64,000 bases of DNA. Source: Diphasiastrum complanatum (taxonomy: Eukaryota; Streptophyta; Lycopodiopsida; Lycopodiales; Lycopodiaceae). The position numbers were made by a program, and so were the translations under genes. Below, piece by piece: positions 1 to 9,801 of the stretch (its first letter is position 1; each line of letters begins with the position of its first letter). The notes beneath the pieces are model-generated. The model saw only the letters and a list, made by a program, of their open reading frames with translations, searched no databases and was not told the origin of the DNA. The stretch covers positions 9,164,274 to 9,228,273 of the forward strand of contig CM055106.1 of the NCBI GenBank assembly GCA_029204225.1. Direction: 5' to 3'.

Positions 1-721
1 TCTCATCAAGTTGCGACTGCAACTTTTCCATCTGTTTCTGTTGGTTCTTCCCCAGTTTCTCAAACTCATTGAGCATCATCTTTGCAGTAGCGATCATATT
101 CGTTGATGTAGTAGTGGTGGATGTCGTAGTGGTCTACCTTGCTGTATAAGGCAACATACCAATATTTGGCTCGGCATCTCAATCTTCATCCTCCTCTTGT
201 ATTGCATTGTCCATAGCATTTTGCAAAATTGCGTATTCATTATGGCGTTTCAGCTCACGTCTGATTATTTTAGGTAGATTTGACAAAAATCACATAATCA
301 TGGCATTTTTGTTAATCAGCTCAAGTTCGCACTCAAATCTGAGGCGTTTAACTCGTTTAGTATAATCTTGAACCATTTTTGCTTTCCCATTTTAATTTTA
401 CTTAAAATTAGGAAAGGGTTTTCCATAGACTTCCGAGGTTTGAACCATGTGATAAGGGCTCATTTAAAAGTTTCTCAATCTGTATGCTTAGTTTCATCTT
501 GATTATAATACCAATCTTGTGCTACACCCGTTAAGGCCATAGGAAAAAGCTTAAGTTTATCTTTGAGAAAATTTTTTGCTATAGACTGCACAAGATTTCA
601 CATAGATATGAAAAAATCTAACTGGATCTGTTAGTCCATTGTATTTGGGTATATCCAAATAGGGTGATCTCCTAACAATGATTGGATTGACTTTCTGAGG
701 AGTACCTCCAGGAGCAGCCAT
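1..721 (-). pseudogene. Ty3/gypsy gag relic, N-terminal part
   Basis: Read on the minus strand from an ATG at 719-721, the translation begins MAAPGGTPQKVNPIIVRR and continues with PYLDIPKYNGLTDP. Further on it reads RELKRHNEYAILQNAMDNAI, followed by an acidic stretch and a glutamine-rich coiled-coil-like end. This is the pattern of plant retrotransposon Gag (the 'retrotrans_gag' family), the capsid precursor that packages element RNA in cytoplasmic particles. The same order of blocks is seen in the better preserved gag at 13474-14730 (DLPKFDGTSNPQRF, RRELKSNDEYTSLKLAMSDA). Several stops and frameshifts interrupt the reading frame, and the 3' part lies outside the window, so it is a relic. No protease or zinc knuckle is visible in the part shown. 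Its leader continues at 722-817 and, beyond an inserted copia element, at 6977-7292. Confidence 0.7.
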
Positions 722-812
722 TTTCACAAATCACAAAAAGCAGACAATGAGATTGGATCTAGATTTTTCAATTAGGAACTATCTCAGTTCAGATTTGCAA
801 AATTTCTTTCAC

Positions 813-817
813 CTTAC
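813..817. repeat. Target-site duplication, left copy (CTTAC)
   Basis: CTTAC directly precedes the TG of the left LTR and is repeated at 6972-6976 directly after the right LTR. Five bases is the usual length for copia integrases. Confidence 0.9.
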
Positions 818-1499
818 TGTAAAAATTACAGCAAATAAGGATCCTAAAACACTTGAAATGATGAGGGAAACAATAGATTATGATTTCATAAGATTAGCAC
901 AAGTTGAACCATCAAAATCCATCAAAAATCTATGCTTGAACCTCACTAAATGGCCCAAATCCTTGAAGAAGGCTTCACACGTGTGAAAGTACGGCCTCCC
1001 ACAGTCTGAGTACTGTACACCAGACCTACATTCAATCCTATAATCATTAGTAATCACAAGTACTCAAACAATTATGAACATAGAGAGCAATTGCACCATT
1101 ATGAGAGAAAAAACATGAAATTGCTTGATTGATTTTGGTGAGATATCATCACCTATATATACATGATCCATCACGGTTTTGGGCAGGTATGAGTACCCCT
1201 AAACCTATCCCTAATGCTAATTTTGGTGGATCTTTCATCCCTACCAAGTTAGGGTTGGAATCTTGGAGATCCCTCAACAATGCAAAAATTACCAAAAATA
1301 GCTCCTATTTTTTCTCCAATGTATCTAAGCATAATTTGGACTCATTCCAAAGGTTCTAAAACTTAGGTCTACTTGAGAACATCCTTATGAATGGAATCCT
1401 ATGCTATTTGGCACGTGTGACAAGCCACATCATGACCATCTAACTATTTACAAGTCATATGACCAAAACTAGTCAAGCTAGAATTGTGAATTTTTAACA
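818..1499 (-). repeat. 3' LTR of the copia element
   Basis: This is the 682-bp downstream LTR in element orientation, with the same terminal bases as the partner at 6291-6971. It carries an intact TATATATA stretch near 1153-1160, the 14-bp palindrome TTCACACGTGTGAA at 974-987 and a second CACGTG at about 1412-1417. Confidence 0.93.
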
Positions 1500-1512
1500 C
1501 TCCTCCTCACTA
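1500..1512 (-). promoter_or_regulatory. Polypurine tract of the copia element
   Basis: The reverse complement is AGTGAGGAGGAG next to the TGTT of the 3' LTR, the expected primer for plus-strand cDNA synthesis. The polyprotein stop codon at 1514 almost touches it. Confidence 0.8.
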
Positions 1513-1513
1513 T

Positions 1514-4500
1514 CTAGCTTGGTTCAATCATTGCTTTACTAATCACTCCAAGTGATGATCTGAACTTCATAAAAGGTGTCTTTTGAAGTGCTTTAGTAAG
1601 TAGATCAGCTACACATTCATTGCTTGGAACATGCTCCAAAGCAATCTCCTTGGCTTGCACCATTTCTCTCACAAAGTGATGGCATATCTCAATGTGCTTA
1701 GATCTTGCATGGAAGATTGGGTTAGATGCAAGGTGTTGGGCTGATATATTGTCATTGTAGATGATTTGTGCCTCCTCTGAATCCATGATCTTTAGTTCCA
1801 CCAATAATCTCTTGATCCAAAGTACCTCCTTTGTAGTGGTTGTCAAAGCTTTGTACTCGGCCTCGGTTGAAGATAGAGATATAGTTTCTTGCTTTTTTGA
1901 AAGCCATGAAACCACACCTTCTCCTATGAAAGTTGAATAGGCACTTGTTGATTTCCTATCCCTCTTGTCCCCTGCAAAATCTGAATCACTAAATGCATGA
2001 AGGTTAATCACATCTCCTCTATATAGAATCCCAAAATCCAATGTACCCGAGATGTATCTTAGAATCCTCTTAGTCTTTTTCCAATGGATATTCAATGGCT
2101 TTTGCATGGATTGGCTCAACCTACATACACTAAAGCTAAGATCTGGTCTAGTTATAGTGATCCACATTAAGGAACCTATAAGTTGCCTAAACAAAGTGAT
2201 GTCCATGAAGGATCTTTCATCATCTTCATTTGGCACTTTTACATCTTGCTCCATTGGTGTGTCAACACTTTTGCATACTTCCATCTTAAACTTCTTCAAA
2301 AGACTTTGAGCATAGTTTACTTGACTTATAAAGATAAAATCAGACCCTCTAAATACTTCTATGCCTAAGATGAAGTGAAGACACCCTAGATCTACCATCT
2401 TGAACTCTAAGGATAGATCTATCTTGATTTTTTTAATACCATCAACACTATTTCCACTAATGATGATGTCATCTACATAAATGAGTAAAAGTACAATACC
2501 AACATCAAACTTAATGTAAAGAGTGGGATCATATTCACTTTGAACAAAAGAAAGTGAAATAAGATAGCAATGTAGTCTTGAATTCCAAGATCTTGAGGCT
2601 TGCTTCAAGCCATAGATGCTTCTTTGGAGATGGCATACTTTGTTCTCCATTCCATGCTTGATGAACCCTTGTGGCTGCTCCATATAGATATCCTCTTCCA
2701 AAAAACCATTCAAGAAAGCATTAGAGACATCCATTTGACATAGAATCCATCCAAAATGTGATGCAAGTGCAATGATTAGTCTTATTGTGACCATCTTGGC
2801 CACGGGTGCAAAAGTTTCCTCATAGTCTATCCCTCTCTCTTGAGCATAACCTTTTGCAACTAATCTTGCTTTATGTTTGTTAACACTCCCATTTGCATTC
2901 AACTTAAGCTTGAAGACCCACTTGCATCCTATTACATTCCTTTGAGGTCTCTCAACAAGCAACCAAGTTTCATTCTCAATCAAGGCATCATACTCATCCA
3001 ACATAGCTTTATACCATTCTTTGGAGTTCAATGCATCTTCAACATTAGACGGTTCTTCAAAACTAGATAAAGCATAAGAAGTGGATGAGATACCCTCAAC
3101 TTGCTGTCCTTTGCCTTGATATGTGAGCCTTGATGGCTCCACTTTTGCCCTTGAAGATCTCCTTGGTGTGATAGGTGGGTTTGGTGCTTGCTCCTCCATG
3201 AGCTCCTCCTCAAAACCAAGATCTTGCTCCTCGGCCATCTTCTTCTTGATTGTTGGAGCACTTGAGCCTTCTTCAAGCATATGCATATGATGTTCATCAA
3301 AGATGACATCCCTTGAAACAACAAATTTGTTCAAGGATGGGAGATAGACTTTGTAGCCCTTGCTTGAGCTTGCATATCCAAGCATGATCCCTCTTGTGGA
3401 AGATGGATCCTCCTTGGTTCTTGTTTCCAATGGCACATGCACATAACATATACACCCAAAAACTTTCAAGTGATTAAGATTGGGTTTCTTTCCATACAAC
3501 ATCTTATATGGAGTTTTGCCTTCAATTGCTTTGCAAGACACCCTATTCATCAAGTAGTTTGCACATACAAGAGACTCACCCCAAAAGGATTTGGGCAAAC
3601 AAGCATCTAATCTTAAAGCCTTAGAACATTCACATAATGTTCTATTCCTTCTTTCAGCAACTCCATTTTGTTGAGGAGTGTAAGGACAAGAAGTCTCTTT
3701 CTTGATCCCTTCCTCCTCACAAAAGGCCTTGAACTCATTGGAGATGAATTCTCCACCATTGTCACTTCTAAGAATCTTGATGCTATGATTATGATGCTTT
3801 TCCACAAACAACTTGAACTTTACAAAAGTATCAAATACTTGAGACTTGAAGGAAAGTAAGAACACCCAACAATATCTTGAGTAGTCATCAATGAAGGTTA
3901 AAAACATGGATGAACCTCCATTAGATTTGGTGCTAGCAATGTGCACATCCGAGTGTATGAGTTCAAGAGGATGAGATGACTTTGTGATGGAGTTAGGAAA
4001 CACCTTCTTATGTGCCTTGGATAAGGCACAAGCTTCACAAACCTTGTCTTCCTTACCAATAGACCTTGGTAGGCCTAAAGCATACTCCTCCTTGATCATA
4101 GCCTCCATGGAACCCGAGTTGACATGTCCAAGTCTTTTGTGCCATAAAGTAAAGGTAGATATCTTGCTCTTCTTGGCCAACATGACAACATTAGTATCCA
4201 CAAATGCATCCAGCTTATAAAGTTTGCCAAGTCTAGTGCCCTTAGCCACTATCTTACCCTTATTCTTGATGAAACATTCATTTGAAGCAAAGTCAACATT
4301 GAAACCATTGTCTACCATTTGGCCAACACTTAGTAGATCCTTTGTTATTGTAGGAATGTACAAAACACCTTCTATGTTGATCTTTTTGGAAGATCCTAAG
4401 CAAAGGGGAATGCTACCAACTCCTTCAATCTTACAAGCTTCATCATTTGCTGTATAGATAGACTTTATAGGTCCATCATAAGATAAGAGAGAAGAGAAAA

Positions 4501-5479
4501 ACTCCCTTTTACTAGTCATGTGTGAACTAGCACCCGAGTCAATCCACCAAGGATCTTCTCCTTTGAAGCTTGTTGAAGAAAATATGGACATCATGAGAGA
4601 GTCCTCATGTGAACTCTCCTCCTCCTCCTCTTTGCTCATGTTGGCTTGGCTTTGATCTTGCTTCCTCTTGAAGCATTCCGAGGCATAATGCCCCATCTTG
4701 CTACAATAGTAGCACTTCACCTTTGATTTGTCCTTCTTGACTTTGGTGGTTGATGGAGATGCCTTTGGGGGTCCTTCTTGATCCTCAAGCTTTGTAGACT
4801 TCTTGAATGTTGATCCTTTGCCTTTGGACTTGCCTTTGTCTTTGGTGAAGAGAGCTTGGTCATCTCCACCTTGGATGGAAAGCCTATCCATCCTCTCTTG
4901 CATTTGGCTCCTTCTTGATTCCTCGGCCATGAGCGTGCCTTGGAGTTCTTCAAGTATGGGTAGCTTACCCATAATTGCATATCCCTGAACCAAATTGTCA
5001 AATTCAAAGCTTAGTCCATTCAATATGAGTTGAACAAGCTCTTCATCCTTGATAGGTTCACCTATAAAGGCTACCTCTTTGTTCAATTCTTTTACTCTTA
5101 GGACAAAAGTATGTGCACTCTCTCCTTTCTTTTGATAGCTTCTATAGATTTGATTCTTCAAAGCTAACATTCTAGTTTGGTTCTTGGATTCGTAGACCTT
5201 TTGCAAAGTCTCCCAAGCATCTTGAGCTGAAGTGCAATCTCCTACCTCTCTTAAGAGTTCATTTGCAACATTCATTTTTATGCAATGTAGTGCAACATTG
5301 CACCTCTTGATGTATTTGGATTTTTCTTGAGGATGAATAGGTTCACCCTCCTTACCATTTACAATTTCCATCAGATCTTGCATGATCATGATGGATTCCA
5401 TTCTAACTTTCCATATGGAATAGTTAGTTTTGTTGAGCCTTTCATTAGTATCCAAAAGATATGCATTTATAGATGCCAT
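1514..5479 (-). CDS. Intact copia Gag-Pol polyprotein, 1321 aa
   Basis: One uninterrupted frame carries all copia domains in order. Gag (about 1-250) has the UBN2-type core and a CCHC zinc knuckle (C256, C259, H264, C269). Protease has the active-site motif WIDSGASSHMT around D314. Integrase has an HHCC zinc finger (H447, H452, C481, C484) and catalytic residues in HSDV (D511), RSDNGGEF (D573) and NGVAERRNR (E609). Reverse transcriptase has KWVFKLK, QMDVSNAFLNG and the YVDD box at 1001-1004. RNase H begins at SDSDFAG near 1165, with EAEYKAL near 1206 and ADLLTKAL near the end. The ATG at 5479 is the first of the frame and gives MASINAYLLDTNERLNKTNY, a normal Gag start. The length is typical of a single-ORF copia. 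The product would be cleaved by its own protease in virus-like particles. No missing catalytic residue was seen. Confidence 0.95.
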   Translation of the reverse strand: MASINAYLLDTNERLNKTNYSIWKVRMESIMIMQDLMEIVNGKEGEPIHPQEKSKYIKRCNVALHCIKMNVANELLREVGDCTSAQDAWETLQKVYESKNQTRMLALKNQIYRSYQKKGESAHTFVLRVKELNKEVAFIGEPIKDEELVQLILNGLSFEFDNLVQGYAIMGKLPILEELQGTLMAEESRRSQMQERMDRLSIQGGDDQALFTKDKGKSKGKGSTFKKSTKLEDQEGPPKASPSTTKVKKDKSKVKCYYCSKMGHYASECFKRKQDQSQANMSKEEEEESSHEDSLMMSIFSSTSFKGEDPWWIDSGASSHMTSKREFFSSLLSYDGPIKSIYTANDEACKIEGVGSIPLCLGSSKKINIEGVLYIPTITKDLLSVGQMVDNGFNVDFASNECFIKNKGKIVAKGTRLGKLYKLDAFVDTNVVMLAKKSKISTFTLWHKRLGHVNSGSMEAMIKEEYALGLPRSIGKEDKVCEACALSKAHKKVFPNSITKSSHPLELIHSDVHIASTKSNGGSSMFLTFIDDYSRYCWVFLLSFKSQVFDTFVKFKLFVEKHHNHSIKILRSDNGGEFISNEFKAFCEEEGIKKETSCPYTPQQNGVAERRNRTLCECSKALRLDACLPKSFWGESLVCANYLMNRVSCKAIEGKTPYKMLYGKKPNLNHLKVFGCICYVHVPLETRTKEDPSSTRGIMLGYASSSKGYKVYLPSLNKFVVSRDVIFDEHHMHMLEEGSSAPTIKKKMAEEQDLGFEEELMEEQAPNPPITPRRSSRAKVEPSRLTYQGKGQQVEGISSTSYALSSFEEPSNVEDALNSKEWYKAMLDEYDALIENETWLLVERPQRNVIGCKWVFKLKLNANGSVNKHKARLVAKGYAQERGIDYEETFAPVAKMVTIRLIIALASHFGWILCQMDVSNAFLNGFLEEDIYMEQPQGFIKHGMENKVCHLQRSIYGLKQASRSWNSRLHCYLISLSFVQSEYDPTLYIKFDVGIVLLLIYVDDIIISGNSVDGIKKIKIDLSLEFKMVDLGCLHFILGIEVFRGSDFIFISQVNYAQSLLKKFKMEVCKSVDTPMEQDVKVPNEDDERSFMDITLFRQLIGSLMWITITRPDLSFSVCRLSQSMQKPLNIHWKKTKRILRYISGTLDFGILYRGDVINLHAFSDSDFAGDKRDRKSTSAYSTFIGEGVVSWLSKKQETISLSSTEAEYKALTTTTKEVLWIKRLLVELKIMDSEEAQIIYNDNISAQHLASNPIFHARSKHIEICHHFVREMVQAKEIALEHVPSNECVADLLTKALQKTPFMKFRSSLGVISKAMIEPS

Positions 5480-6278
5480 CTAGTCTCCTAATCAAGGACT
5501 TGACACAAATGAAGGTTACTTCTATTGATTTGATTGAAGGTCTACCTTATCCCACTTCTTAGGGACCTGAAAAGATCAGTAATAGACTTCCTATAAAGAT
5601 CTAAGAATTATCTCTAACAAAATCAAATCATAGAATACTAGAAACAATGCACTTGCTTGATTGAAGTAGACAATACTAGTAGAATTGCCCCTCTTTCTAT
5701 AAAGAACATTAAAGCTTCCAAATGATCTGATCAAGAGTGAATTTCAGCAACCTAATATACTTCCAAAATCACTTGTAAAAGATCTAAATGGAACTTAATG
5801 AGGATGCAACACAATCTACTATCCAATCACAAGCAAAAAATGATCAAAATTGATGAAAAATTGATCTAATTTGGTGCATAAGTCAAGCAATGGTTGGACT
5901 GAACCTAAATCACTTTAGGAGGTGCCTACTACACCTTAGAACAGCCTTGAAGAGTCCCCAAAACTCTGATCTTCCCTCTCCTTGAATTCTAGAAAGCCTT
6001 CTCTATGAAATCACCTCCAAAACTCGCTTAGAAATCAATGCTTGGAGCAAGCAAAACTTGCTATCTTGATAATGTGAATTGAATTCAACTTTGCCTCTGG
6101 TTTTAGACACATAAACACCTGCAAATGAAGTCACACAACACCAATCTCCAATGTATTTGACTCACTTTGAGTTCTAGAATCAATACTAGATGCTAAGATC
6201 CAATCTACACAAGATTTAGATCAAAAATTGTGATAAAATTGAATGCAAACCAAGGATTTAGCTCATTTCAGCCTTTAG
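5480..6278 (-). other. Untranslated leader of the copia element
   Basis: About 800 bp lie between the primer-binding site and the Gag start. No coding frame of note is seen. In this class of element the leader usually holds the RNA packaging and dimerisation signals, but none can be identified here by eye. Confidence 0.6.
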
Positions 6279-6290
6279 GCTCTGATACCA
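6279..6290 (-). promoter_or_regulatory. Primer-binding site, initiator tRNA-Met type
   Basis: The plus strand reads GCTCTGATACCA; its reverse complement TGGTATCAGAGC is the classic copia primer-binding site complementary to the 3' end of plant initiator tRNA-Met. It lies directly against the inner edge of the 5' LTR, where minus-strand cDNA synthesis starts. Confidence 0.93.
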
Positions 6291-6971
6291 TGTAAAAATT
6301 ACAGCAAATAAGGACCCTAAACACTTGAAATGATGAGAGAAACAATAGATTATGATTTCATAAGATTAGCACAAGTTGAACCATCAAAATCCATCAAAAA
6401 TCTATGCTTGAACCTCACTAAATGGCCCAAATCCTTGAAGAAGGCTTCACACGTCTGAAAGTACGGCCTCCCACAGTCTGAGTACTGTACACCAGACCTA
6501 CATTCAATCCTATAATCATTAGTAATCACAAGTACTCAAACAATTATGAACATAGAAAGCAATTGCACCATTATGAGAGAAAAAACATGAAATTGCTTGA
6601 TTGATTTTGGTGAGATATCATCACCTATACATACATGATCCATCACGGTTTTGGGCAGGTATGAGTAGCCCTAAACCTATCCCTAATGCTAATTTTGGTG
6701 GATCTTTCATCCCTACCAAGTTAGGGTTGGAATCTTGGAGATCCCTCAACAATGCAAAAATTACCAAAAATAGCTCCTATTTTTTCTCCCTTGTATCTAA
6801 GCATAATTTGGACTCATTCCAAAGGTTCTAAAACTTAGGTCTACTTGAGAACATCCTTATGAATGGAATCCTATGCTATTTGGCACGTGTGACAAGCCAC
6901 ATCATGACCATCTAACTATTTACAAGTCATATGACCAAAACTAGTCAAGCTAGAATTGTGAATTTTTAACA
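6291..6971 (-). repeat. 5' LTR of the copia element
   Basis: This is the 681-bp upstream LTR in element orientation, which would hold the promoter. It differs from the 3' LTR by one missing A near 6319 and roughly nine substitutions. The plus-strand text is CCTATACATACATG near 6625, where the 3' LTR has CCTATATATACATG, so the TATA-like core is changed in the promoter copy. A CACGTG core lies near 6883. Confidence 0.93.
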
Positions 6972-6976
6972 CTTAC
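6972..6976. repeat. Target-site duplication, right copy (CTTAC)
   Basis: This matches 813-817. The older gypsy leader resumes directly after it. Confidence 0.9.
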
Positions 6977-7292
6977 AACAATCAAATTTTTGATTTTTGG
7001 AAAAAGATCTATGATCAAGTGATCGACACTTCTCAAATGAAGAATTCTCAGAATCAGAATCAAATTAAACCAGATTTGAACAAAAATTTGACAAAGACTT
7101 GATCTGGAAAACCAGAACCTAAAAGTAGTACTGGCGAAGGTTTTCTGGACGAAGGTTCAACAATGCTATTTTAGATAAAAATCTCTGATCAAACTTTTTC
7201 TGACAAATTTGGTGGAAATAACCTTCGTCGAACTCTCAGATAAGGAATCTGACTTAGATAAGACTAGGGTGAAACTGGGGAAGGTTCCTTTT
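6977..7292 (-). other. Continuation of the older gypsy leader
   Basis: This is non-coding. Before the copia insertion it was contiguous with 722-812, upstream of the gag at 1-721. It is A/T-rich and contains the recurring words GGCGAAGGTT (about 7132), GACGAAGGTT (about 7149) and ACCTTCGTCGAAC (about 7222), shared with 10100-10600 and 16900-17230. Confidence 0.5.
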
Positions 7293-7960
7293 TGTGAAAA
7301 ATACAAAAATAAGCTTGGTAGAGGCCAAAAATCTTGTATATAGGATGATTACACATGTGTGGAGCCTGTTTTCACGTGTGAAAATAGTGTAATTGTCATG
7401 TACCATAATCATATAGGTTGTACATATGACTTAATTCAAGTTCTAGTGGCTAAAAAAGCCAAAAACTAGTTTTCTAAACATATGACACATGGCATCAATC
7501 TATTGATTGCATGAGCCACATCCTTTGGTTAGGTGTCACATCCCATGTGTAGAGGACAACTCACATGTGTGGAATAAGCTGAAGTAGACGAATTTTGACT
7601 TCTAGAAGATTTTCAAGTAGATCTCCATATAGAAGGAAAATGGACCAAAAGTGCTCAAAATAGAAGGTTTTGTCCAAGTGTCAGTTTTGCATGATGAATC
7701 ATCATATGACAAAGCACCTTCACACATGTGGGATCAAAGGGATGATCAGTACCACGAGCTCTCACTTATTGTATATATAGAGCCACATTTGGCCATAATC
7801 AATGTCAGACACCAATCTTGGTTTTGGAAGCAATTTTGAGTGATTCTCTCCATTTGTCTACATTTGTTTCGATTGTTTTGAGATTCTATCAATGTGTATT
7901 TGATTTTCAGGTTGGAGTCTATACTCAGACAGTTTTTCACACGTGTGAAACCAGAAAGTA
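7293..7960 (+). repeat. 5' LTR of the non-autonomous element
   Basis: This aligns with 9132-9799 at a constant offset of 1839 bp with few changes. It contains ACACATGTGTGG, CACGTGTG (about 7373) and the perfect 16-bp palindrome TTTCACACGTGTGAAA at 7935-7950. A TATATATAG stretch near 7770 is a candidate TATA box. Confidence 0.85.
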
Positions 7961-8991
7961 GCAAGGGGGCCGAGGTGAAGGATGAAGCTTCAAGTTCAAA
8001 ATGCAAATACAAGAAGGACAAGTCCAAGGAAAGGTGTTTCCTTTGTGGAAAGGTGAATGAGGCTTGGAGTCTCACAAGGACTTGCAAGGTTTGTCTTCAA
8101 GAGTCCATCACAACACGTGTCAAATCTTTTGAAATTTTTCATTTGGAAGTGCATTGTTTGTTTCAAGATGCAAAGATAGATGTCACTTTCATGAAAGTAA
8201 CTTGGATTTATTTTATGTCCTTGGAAAGTATTTTGCTTGGAACTTTAGATAAGTTCAAACTTATTGTTATGATCCAAGAGAACTCAATCAAGAAAAAGGA
8301 GCAGCAATCACAAAATGAAAATAGTTTCATTTATGCTATCACGTCAACTTATGAAGAACCATTTTGCTTTGAAGAGATTTTTGTATCTCAAAGGTGGATT
8401 AAGGCAATACTAGTTGAGTGTGATGCCTTAAAAGATAGCAAAATATGTTTTTCTTATAAGCTTACATTAGTTATGAAGTCAAGGAAATGGAAATATCTTC
8501 ATAATGTAGGATCTTTTGGTTTCAATAAGATCATGAATGATGTGTTCATTCATAAAGATGAGAATTGTAAGTTTTCAATCTTAAAGGCAAGTTATAAACT
8601 TCTTATGAGAATAAGTGAAGCATCAAAAGTGGACACTTATATCCATAAGCAAGTAGTTAGCCTTATTGAGATGGAAATACCTTTTGATTTCAATATTGGA
8701 AAAATCATGCCAAGTTATGGTGATTTTTGGACTTATGTTTCTAGCATAAGTAATCTTGATAATCATAGGAAGTGCATATTGAATGGTCATACTTGTTGTG
8801 ATCATTATGAGACATGGAGGTCTCGGATTTCCATCAAAGAGGAGCATGCACATGAAGAAGTAGCAAGCCTCAAAGTCAAGCATCTACATGAAAATTGGAA
8901 GGAATCAATTTTGGAGGTGCTAGGATGGTGCAAAGCTCTCAAGCTCATCAAAGATGTCAACATCAAAGAAGCACTATCATGGATATGGTGA
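7961..8991 (+). pseudogene. Chimeric copia-derived ORF, interior of the small element
   Basis: An open frame runs from inside the left LTR to the stop ending at 8991, about 343 codons internal to the LTR. Recognisable parts are KDEASSSKCKYKKDKSKER with CFLCGK (the first half of a CCHC knuckle; the H and last C are not in register) and the segment around 8330-8440 resembling the copia RT entry region. The remainder, including a stretch with HKQVVSLIEMEI and a His/Cys-bearing part CCDHYETW, is not recognised. The frame starts without an in-register ATG in a sensible place, so translation is doubtful. It looks like the fused remains of a larger polyprotein after internal deletions, yet it has stayed open over 1 kb. 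Confidence 0.5.
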
Positions 8992-9131
8992 TTTCATATC
9001 AACATCAAGCTCATTGGCTGACCTTCACACCTTTTGAACTAGCAAAGACCAATTCATCCCATGGAGTAAAGTTCAAGATCATCATGTTTTCCATCAAGCT
9101 AGATTTACCAAGCCAGATTTTTGAGAAGGAG

Positions 9132-9799
9132 TGTGGAAAATGCAAAAATAAGCTTGGTAGAGGCCAAAAATCTTGTATATAGGATGATTACACATGTGTG
9201 GAGCCTGTTTTCATGTGTGAAAATAGTGTACTTGTCATGTACCATAATCATATAGGTTGTACATATGACTTAATTCAAGTTCTAGTGGCTAAAAAAACCA
9301 AAAACTAGTTTTCTAGACATATGACACATGGCATCAATCTATTGATTGCATGAGCCACATCCTTTGGTTAGGTGTCACATCCCATGTGTAGAGGACAACT
9401 CACATGTGTGGATTAAGCTGAAGTAGACGAATTTTGACTTCTAGAAGATTTTCAAGTAGATCTCCATATAGAAGGAAAATGGACCAAAAGTGCTCAAAAT
9501 AGAAGGTTTTGTCCAAGTGTCAGTTTTGCATGATGAATCATCATATGACAAAGCACCTTCACACATGTGGGATCAAAGGGATGATCAGTACCACGAGCTC
9601 TCACTTATTGTATATATAGAGCCACATTTGGCCATAATCAATGTCAGACACCAATCTTGGTTTTGGAAGCAATTTTGAGTGATTCTCTCCATTTGTCTAC
9701 ATTTGTTTTGATTGTTTTGAGGTTCTATCAATGAGTACTTGATTTTCAGGTTGGAGTCCATACTCAGACAGTGTTTCACACGTGTGAAGCCAGAAAGTA
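9132..9799 (+). repeat. 3' LTR of the non-autonomous element
   Basis: This is the second copy of the 7293-7960 repeat. Homology stops after AGAAAGTA at about 9799. It contains the palindrome TTCACACGTGTGAA at 9775-9788. Confidence 0.85.
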
Positions 9800-9801
9800 C
9801 A

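Larger units (their letters stand above)
818..6971 (-). mobile_element. Full-length Ty1/copia LTR retrotransposon
   Basis: This is a structurally complete element on the minus strand. The two LTRs (818-1499 and 6291-6971) begin TGTAAAAATT and end AATTTTTAACA, so their ends are short inverted repeats. The element is flanked by the 5-bp direct repeat CTTAC (813-817 and 6972-6976). A primer-binding site abuts the 5' LTR at 6279-6290, a purine tract abuts the 3' LTR, and one open frame spans gag to RNase H. By eye the LTRs differ at about ten positions in 681, so the insertion is recent relative to every other element here. It sits inside the leader of an older gypsy element whose gag is at 1-721. 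It could be autonomous if transcribed, but the TATA motif of the 5' LTR looks altered. Confidence 0.95.
7293..9801 (+). mobile_element. Small non-autonomous LTR element with copia-derived interior
   Basis: Two direct repeats of about 668 bp (7293-7960 and 9132-9799) enclose roughly 1170 bp. The right copy is preceded by the purine run GAGAAGGAG (9123-9131), so it is the 3' LTR of a plus-oriented element, and both copies start TGTGRAAAAT. The interior encodes scraps of copia protein: a lysine-rich Gag tail with half a zinc knuckle (KERCFLCGK), then a YAITSTYEEP / QRWIKAILVECDALK segment recalling the linker and start of copia reverse transcriptase. No protease, integrase or YVDD is present, and no primer-binding site is seen after the left LTR, so mobilisation would need help or is lost. 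The exact right ends and a target duplication could not be resolved. Copies differ by only a few percent. Confidence 0.8.

Noticed and set aside
1129-1359. 76-codon frame present in both copia LTRs (also 6601-6831)
   Set aside because: It starts at a non-ATG codon, lies within an LTR on the strand opposite to the element and is repeated only because the LTR is repeated.
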